DNA from: Enterovibrio sp051650965
Lineage (GTDB): Bacteria > Pseudomonadota > Gammaproteobacteria > Enterobacterales > Vibrionaceae
DNA length: 7,470 bases
Reading direction: 5' to 3'
NCBI GenBank assembly: GCA_051650965.1
Contig: JBOFRL010000093.1
Coordinates: forward strand, 1-7,470
The notes under the pieces were generated by a model. That model worked only from the letters and a program-made list of their open reading frames with translations. It had not been told where the DNA came from and did not search any database. The position numbers and the translations under genes are program-made. Shown piece by piece: positions 1 through 6,600 of the stretch (position 1 is its first letter; the number at the start of each line of letters is the position of its first letter).

Positions 1-1
1 G

Positions 2-103
2 GCAAGAGCAATGAATCCAAATCGCTGGTCCAAAGAAGCTAGAAACTGGGATCGTGTTGGCGATGTGGAGCTAAATCCGGAGAAGAAAAAAGAGGCAGCT
101 TAA
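2..103 (+). CDS. 3' end of an upstream gene, possibly an IS transposase (5'-truncated by window)
   Basis: An open frame enters from the left edge and ends at TAA 101-103, followed at once by a second in-frame stop, TAG 104-106. Only 33 residues are visible. They are basic and tryptophan-containing, with the pattern N-P-x-R-W-S-K-x-x-R-N-W followed by V-G-x-V-x-L-N-P-E-K and a lysine/alanine end. From memory, RW-S-x-x-RNW ... LNPE tails occur at the C-terminus of some integrase-core (DDE) insertion-sequence transposases. This is recall of a pattern, not an alignment, and the catalytic DDE residues are outside the window. An ATG at 11-13 exists in this frame but would give only a 30-residue peptide, so a continuing upstream gene is more likely. 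The frame is followed by an intrinsic terminator at 167-205, consistent with the end of a transcription unit. Confidence 0.5.
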   Translation, partial: ARAMNPNRWSKEARNWDRVGDVELNPEKKKEAA

Positions 104-166
104 TAGCTCAGGCGACAACTACCTTGAAAAACGCCGGAACCTATAATTTCTAATAGATAAAAATAT
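104..166 (+). other. Trailer of upstream gene; possible right end of an insertion sequence
   Basis: This is non-coding sequence between the upstream stop and the terminator. The stretch 111-137 starts with GGCGACAACTA and ends with ACGCCGG, so its two edges carry a short inverted GGCG/CGCC. It resembles the kind of sequence found at IS ends, which fits a transposase reading of the preceding tail. The left inverted repeat and any target duplication are not visible, so the exact element boundary cannot be set. Confidence 0.25.
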
Positions 167-205
167 GCGGCGAAAAACAGCGAGTTGTATCGCCGCTCTT
201 TTTTT
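167..205 (+). terminator. Strong Rho-independent terminator
   Basis: GCGGCGA at 167-173 pairs perfectly with TCGCCGC at 190-196, a 7-bp GC-rich stem. The loop is 16 nt, with a possible short inner AAC/GTT pairing. A run of seven T follows at 199-205. This is a textbook + strand intrinsic terminator. It closes the upstream transcription unit and insulates the adhesin gene from read-through. An A-rich stretch precedes the stem (157-163), so weak termination on the other strand is also possible. Confidence 0.88.
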
Positions 206-254
206 GTATCACAGTTACATTCGTCTAAAGATTGAGAAACAAAAAAAGTGAAAA

Positions 255-273
255 AATCAATTGATTAGCTAAT
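255..273. promoter_or_regulatory. Two overlapping palindromes, candidate operator
   Basis: A perfect 12-bp palindrome (255-266) overlaps by three bases a perfect 10-bp palindrome (264-273). They sit about 40 bp upstream of the best promoter candidate, directly after phased A-tracts. Dimeric regulators often bind such sites, but the sequence matches no operator I can name. AT-rich DNA also produces short palindromes by chance. Confidence 0.3.
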
Positions 274-303
274 GATCCATCAGGGACAGAGGAATTTTGT
301 CGC

Positions 304-332
304 CTGTCACTTTCGGTTTTTGAAAATATTTT
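304..332 (+). promoter_or_regulatory. Weak sigma70-like promoter candidate for the adhesin gene
   Basis: CTGTCA at 304-309 (4 of 6 to the -35 consensus) and TATTTT at 327-332 (4 of 6 to the -10 consensus) are separated by exactly 17 bases. Transcription would start near 338-340, giving a leader of about 65 nt that contains the hairpin at 347-376. No stronger pair was found between the terminator and the start codon. The mediocre match suits a gene needing activation, but other promoters in this AT-rich region cannot be excluded. Confidence 0.3.
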
Positions 333-346
333 TTATTGATCCGCAC

Positions 347-376
347 GCCTTAGCAAATTTTACCGTTTGCTAGGGC
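347..376 (+). promoter_or_regulatory. Leader RNA hairpin upstream of the adhesin start
   Basis: Bases 347-357 (GCCTTAGCAAA) pair with 366-376 (TTTGCTAGGGC) to form an 11-bp stem with one G-T pair and an 8-base loop (TTTTACCG). The stem ends 28 nt before the start codon and is not followed by a T-run, so it is not a normal terminator. In mRNA it could protect the 5' end, affect ribosome loading, or act as a protein or anti-terminator target. The pairing is plain in the sequence; the function is inferred. Confidence 0.5.
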
Positions 377-392
377 TACGCAATTGTTATTA

Positions 393-398
393 AAAGGG
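393..398 (+). promoter_or_regulatory. Ribosome binding site of the adhesin gene
   Basis: AAAGGG lies six bases before ATG 405. It supports that start. The only upstream alternative in frame is TTG 384, because TAG at 351-353 closes the frame and there is no upstream ATG. Confidence 0.7.
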
Positions 399-404
399 CT
401 TGCT

Positions 405-632
405 ATGAAAACAGTGCAAATTGACAGTCTCGACGGACTTAAGATTGCCGGTTTTACGATAACGGTAAAGTTGCCAAGTGGTGAAGTACAAACCATTGAA
501 AATGGCGTGACTTTATTGCTCAAGGGGGAACTTAGCCTTGTAGATAGCGGCGGCAAGCCCATTTCGACGGCGGACGTTTTAGCCAACGTCAACTTAAACG
601 CGGGCGCAAGCGTCATTGTCCCCGAGCTTATT
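405..632 (+). other. N-terminal beta-rich module of the adhesin (residues 1-76)
   Basis: The module has alternating hydrophobic and polar residues with glycine turns, for example I-A-G-F-T-I-T-V-K and V-T-L-L-L-K-G-E-L-S-L-V, ending in A-S-V-I-V-P-E-L-I. It lacks the positively charged start plus hydrophobic core of a Sec signal. From recall, the SiiE N-terminus has a comparable small beta module directly before its coiled coil, with similar P-x-G-x-V and K-G-x-L-x-V spacing. The resemblance is by pattern, not by alignment. Confidence 0.6.
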
Positions 633-3600
633 AGCAATGCTCAAGAGAGCAACGAAGCTGAAAAAGATGTGCAGCTGCAGATGGCTAAAGCGGAGCAAGA
701 GCAGCTTGAGAAAAAGCTCGAGGAGCTGAAAAAATTAAAAGAAGAGCTGGAGAAAAAGCAAAAAGAGCTCGAAGAGAAAAATAAAGGCGAGGACGAAAAG
801 AGCGAAGAAGAGCTCAAGCAGCAACAAGAGCAGAGTGAGCAGCTTCAGCAGCTTGTTGACGAGCTGAATGCGACGCTTGCCGAGCAGATGGCCAAAGATA
901 TTGCCGGTGAGCAGGCAGTGCAAACCGCGCTGCAGCAGGCGCAAAAAATGCAGCAGGAGCTTTCCTCGTCAGAGCCATCAAGCAGTAAAAAGGGTAAATA
1001 TGATGAGGCGCCCTCTTTTAACAGTAAAAGTGGTTCATCCACCGCTGCGCCGCCGGAAGAAGAGCAAGAAGACAAGAAAGATCTGTTTGTAGAGGTTTCG
1101 CTGGCGTCGTCGTCGGACAGTGGTGAAAAAGACGACTTTATAACCAAACACACCAAGCCGACTTTTGACATTGCAACGACGGAAGGGGCGAAAATTACGC
1201 TCATTATCAACGGCGTTGAATATGAAGCGGTCGCCGACAGTAGCGGCAAAGCTATCATCCAAACCTCCGAGGAGCTGCCCGACGGCGAATACAGTATCAC
1301 GGTCAAAGTGGTTGATAGCGCAGGAAATGAAGCCACCACCGTGAACCAGCTCGTGGTCGACACCACGCCGCCGGAAGCTGAATTTAAACTCGAATCGGAC
1401 ACTGGCACGAATACAGAAGATGGGATCACCAACGTCAACAAGCCGACGTTTACCGGCAAGGTCAGCGGCGATCCTGTTGAATTGTATATAAAAATTGGCT
1501 CGCAAACCTATTCGCTCGATGCGAAAAATGGCGAATTTAGTTTTACCCTCCCGACAAAATTGCTGGACGGTAAATATGACGTCAGCTTGATTGCTGTCGA
1601 CGTGGCGGGCAACGAATCGATTGTAAAACATACCATTACTATCGATACCGAAAATAGTTTTGATGTGTCGCTGCAAGGCTCGTCGGATTCGGGCGGCAAA
1701 GGCGACTGGCTCACCAACGTCACTAAGCCGTCGTTCGTTTTTGAACATGAGCCGGGCTCAAAAATTCAGATCGTGATCAACGGCGTGATCCACGAGGTGC
1801 CGCCACAGGATGGCACCTCGACCATTTTTCAGCTGCCCGTTGATTTAGCTGAAGGAATTAACAACGTTAAGTTTATTTGCGTTGACGCTGCAGGTAACCG
1901 CAGCGTGGTCGAGCAGCAAATTGTGATTGACACTAAAGCGCCAAGCTTTGAATTTACAGGATTAACCACCGATTCAAACAGCGGCGTTAATACTGACAAC
2001 ATTACTGCGAATAATCAGCCGACGCTTCAAGGCAAGGCTGAGCCTGGCTCTACTGTTTACTTAGTCATTGATAATATTACTTATTCTGTGGAAGTTGCTA
2101 GCAACGGGCGCTGGACACTCACCGTGCCGAATGCCTTAGCGGATGGCGATTACGAAATTACCGCGTGGGCGGAGGATCTGGCCGGCAACCGCTCGCCGAT
2201 CGAGACCTCGTCGATTGTCATCGATACCGTTGGCCCGACCATTTCAGGCGGACTTGATGACAGCTCTGACAGCGGCGAGTCGGCCACCGACAATGTTACC
2301 AACGCCGAAGATCTCATTTTTAGCGGTCAAACCGAGCCTAATTCGGAAGTCATTTTCCGCATCGACACCTTAGGCCTCGTGTTAAAAACGGTCGCCGATG
2401 AGTTTGGTAATTTTACCTTTACCGTTACTGGCGTGCCGTCGGGCGAATTTAATTATGTGATCACTGCAGTGGATGCGGCGGGCAACGAAAGCGCTAAACC
2501 TGTGTTTGGCAAGGTTGAGGTCGACCGCGAAATTGATGATTTTTCTGCAAAACTCGATGAGGGCCCCGTGCAAGGGCCTGAAAGTATTGACAATATCACC
2601 AACGACAACACGCCAACCTTTAAGGGCACCGGCGAGCCTGGGTCGAAGGTGACGCTGTCCATCGTCGACAATAGCGGCAAAGTGGTGAGCAATTACGGGC
2701 CGGTGTTGGTCAATGCGCAGGGGGAATGGTCGTTTACCTTGCCAAAAAGCCTTGGCGATGGTTCTTATAGTATTAAGTTTAATAACAGCGACTTAGCTGG
2801 CAACAGCCTCTCGCAACAGCTTGACGTGACTATCGATACGCAGATTTCGCTGACGGCAAATCTGGCGAAAAGTTCTGATTCTGGCGACAGCGACAGCGAT
2901 GAGATCACCAACGTGTCGCGCCCGCAATTTTCAGGCACGGCCGATCCTGGCTCAAAAATCACCGTCACATTAAAAAACGCGACAACTGGCGAAGAAATTG
3001 TTTTAAAAACAGTGGCTAACAGCGCTGGCGATTGGAATGTTGGCGTTTCGCTTGCTGACGCAATCACAACCCAAGGCATGTGGAACTGGTCGGTTAATGC
3101 TGTGGACGTAGCGGGTAATACCGCTCAGCCGGTCAATGGCCAATTCTTGTTTGACAGCGTTGCGCCCACGGTGGATGTGGAGCTGGCCTCTAAAACTGGC
3201 TCTGATCCTAGCTACACCAATGATAATACGTTGGATTTGACCATTCGCACTGAGCCTGGCGCTAAAGTTGTTGTTATGGTGTATCGGGTGGAAAATGGCG
3301 CATTGCTGCCAACGCCAGTGCACAGCACGGAGCCGCCGCTCTCTTCGGGTGGGTCGGGCCAGCTTAATTACCGCGTCCCTGAGCTTGGGGACGGCCAGTA
3401 TGTTTACCAAGTGTTAGTGACAGACGTTGCGGGCAACACCTATCAAACGCAAGAGATGTCTATCAACATTGATACCGCGCCGCCAAGCCTTGGCAGCGTG
3501 TCACTCAGCGAAGCTTCTGATTCAAACGTTGCCGGCGACAACATCACCAATAAAAATCAGCTCGTTTTCACCGGCCAAGGCGCTGAAATTGGCGCAAAAA

Positions 3601-6600
3601 TTCACGTTACGGTGGTGAATAAAACCACTGGTGAAACGGTCAGCTTAACGAATAGCTCCTTCACCGTTGAGGGGGACAAATGGACCTTCTCGCTGCCAAA
3701 AGAGCTCGCCGACGGGCAGTACAGCATCACGTTTACGGCGCAAGATAAGGCCGGTAACTTTTCCCCCGCTCAAGAGATAAATGTCACCATCGACACGGTT
3801 CCTCCTGTTATCGGCAGCGTGACGCTTGACGCGGCAAGCGATTCGGGCGCAAGTCAGGACGACTTCATCACCAATAAAAGTGAACCGACTTTTATCGGCT
3901 CAGCGCAGCTTGGCGATGTGATCACCGTGGCTATCTATCGCGGCGGCACGCTAGTGAGCACGCAATCGGTGGTGGTGACGAACGCCGATGGCCGCTGGCA
4001 AGTGCAGATGCCCAATTTATCGGACGGCAATTATCACTGGACGATCACGGCAAAAGACGTTGCGGGCAATGAGACCAAATTAGATGGCGCTGATCAGCAG
4101 CTGACGATTGATACGACTTATCAAGGTGGGAGCGCGCAGCTGAGCGTCGAGTCAAACTCTGGCGCAACCACGGACAACATCACCAAAGAGCAAAACATCT
4201 CGCTATCGGGCAAAGGGGAAGTTGGCTCAACGGTTGTGCTTAAATCGCTGATCGGCCCGACAGGCACCGCGCTTGATATCACCAGCGCAACATCGGTGCT
4301 CATCGACAGCAACGGCAACTGGTCGCTGCAAGTGCCGACGCTCGCCTCGGGCGATGGCCAGTACACGTGGACGGTTGAACTCACCGATATCGCCGGTAAC
4401 AGCACGCAACTATCCGGCAAAGTGGTGCTTGATACTGGAACGAGCATTGACGCGACGCTTGAGTCTGACAATGGCCTGTTTGCTAACGACGGCGTTACCA
4501 ACGACAAATCGCCAACATTTTCAGGCACCGGCGAAGTTGGCGGAACGGTGCGCCTGCTGATCACCGACTCGAGTGGTCAGCAAGTTAAACCGGTACCGAC
4601 TGTCATTGTGGCGGGTGACGGCACATGGCGTTTGACGCTGCCCGATCAGCTTAAAGATGGCAACTACACGTGGCGCGCAGAAATCCAAGATATTGCCGGA
4701 AACACGCAGTCAACACTGGAGCGGACGCTGACTGTCGACTCGACAGCGCCGATCGTGCTCAACTGCAGCTTAGAGACCGGCAGCGCATTTTTGGCCGATC
4801 CTCCAGAGGTTAATGCCTCGGAGCTGTCGTTTTCGGGAAAAGTGAGTGAAGCGAAAGGGATTGTCACTGTTCACATTTACGCCGTCAATAATGGCGTGGT
4901 GAGCGGAACGCCGCTGATGAGCTCGGTGAAAGTGACAGCCGATGAGTTCGGTAATTTTAGGGTCACGCTGTCGCAAGAGATCCCAGAAGGTGAATACCGC
5001 TGGGCGATTGAAGCGAGTGACATTGCCGGCAATGGCTCTTTGAGTGAGCAGCATGCGATCATCATCGACCGCACGCCGCCGGCCATTAGCGACGCGGTGC
5101 TCGATGCCGAGAGCGACACCAGTATCAATCCGGGTGAGAACTACTCGTCCGACACTACGCCGTCGTTTAGCGGTAAAGGCGAGCCGGGCGCGCATGTCAC
5201 CATTGAAATTTTTGATAAATTTGGGAATGCGGTGACGGTCGCGCCAGAATTTGTGGTGGTCGACGCGAATGGCAACTGGCAGTTTGTGCTGTCAAATGAG
5301 CTGCCTGATGGCGATTATACGTGGATCGCGAGCGCCCTTGATGCGGCCGGCAATAAAAACAGCTCGCCGCCGCAGGAGCTGCACATCGACACCACGCCGC
5401 CGGTCATTACTGAAGCTGGAATTGAACAGAGTAGCGACACGGGCGCGAGCGATTCGGACAGTATCACCAACGATAATACAGTGATATTTAAGGGTGTTGC
5501 GGAGAAGGGCAACGTCATCGAGCTGAAAATTTTTAACGCTGACTCGCCCGATTCGCCCGCATTCACTTTTACTGTGACGGTCAGCGCGAGCGATGGCTCA
5601 TTCTCCATCGACACTTCAGCGCTTCCCGACGGCACTTACTATTGGCAGATGGTGGCGACCGACGCCGCCGGCAACCTCAGCTCCACCGTGCAAGGACAGG
5701 CGCCACTGATTGTCGATACCGCGATCTCTGAGTTTAGCGCCGGACTTGACGCGGGCAGCGACAGCGGCGAAGCGTCCGACGACGCCATCACCAACCAAAA
5801 CTCGGCGCAGCTGAGCGGCAAAGGCGAGCCTGGCGCGACCGTTACGCTTAATTCTCTAACCAATTCAACCACTGGCGAAAGCGTCGCGGTCGGCAATTTA
5901 ACCGCGACGGTGGATGAAAATGGCAACTGGCAGCTGCAGCTGCCCACACTGCCTGCAGACGGCGTTTACAGCTGGTCGGTGACTATCACCGACATTGCCG
6001 GTAACAGCCAGACGTTGACGGGTAGCTTCACCCTCGACACCACCATCGATTTCACCGGCGGGCTTGATACCAGCTCGGATTCGGGCGAAAGCAGCAGCGA
6101 CCTTGTAACCAATCAGGCTGAGCCAAAATTTAGCGGCAGCGGCACCGACGGCGACACCATCACGGTCGAGCTCACCGGCCCTGACGGTTATTCGCAGACT
6201 CTGACCACCACGGTGCAAAATGGCGTGTGGCAGATTGATTTCGCCGATTTAGCTAAACTGGTCGCCGATGGCAATTACAGCTGGGTGATCACTGCCACCG
6301 ACGTCGCCGGCAACAGCAAAGAGTTGACCGGAAATTTCACTTTCGACACCACGCCGCTCGACATCGACGCTAAACTGCTTTCCGACAGCGGTTTCGACAG
6401 CGCCGACAACGTTACCAACAGCGACACGCTGCAAATTCAGGTCAACGTCAACGACACGGCGAGCAGCGTACGTTTGGTGCTGTGGCCGGCCGGCGGCGAC
6501 CAGAATTCGCCTGCGTTTGAGCAGACTCTTAACTTTAGCGGCAGCAACCAATATTCGTTCGATATTCCAGGGCTCGACGAGGGCGAGTACCAATATTGCG

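Larger units (their letters stand above)
206..404 (+). promoter_or_regulatory. AT-rich control region of the adhesin gene
   Basis: About 200 bases without a credible gene. An A7 tract (241-247) and an A6 tract (251-256) start 10 bp apart, so they are in helical phase and should bend the DNA. Two perfect palindromes overlap just downstream: AATCAATTGATT at 255-266 and ATTAGCTAAT at 264-273. Further on, GACAG 285-289 and CTGTC 304-308 form an inverted repeat with a 14-base spacer, next to the promoter candidate. T5, A4 and T6 runs at 317-334 continue the AT-rich character. Curved, AT-rich DNA upstream of an adhesin is the type of target that nucleoid proteins such as H-NS silence in enterobacteria. 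That role is inferred from composition only. Confidence 0.55.

Noticed and set aside
165..251. Small + strand frame of 28 codons starting at ATG 165
   Set aside because: It overlaps the terminator stem and T-run and has no Shine-Dalgarno sequence. Its content is that of translated terminator and A-tract.
366..385. Possible RfaH ops element before the adhesin (SPI-4 genes are RfaH-dependent)
   Set aside because: The sequence around GCTAGGGCTACGC resembles ops only loosely; the GGCGGTAG core is absent on both strands.
206..404. Riboswitch (for example cyclic-di-GMP class) in the leader
   Set aside because: No multi-stem architecture or conserved core bases were seen. The only clear structure is the single hairpin at 347-376.
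845..1748. Long minus-strand open frames (for example 845-1459 and 1035-1748)
   Set aside because: They lie antisense to the adhesin, show serine/leucine/valine-rich low-complexity content expected from complementing repeat codons, and have no ribosome binding sites or recognisable domains.
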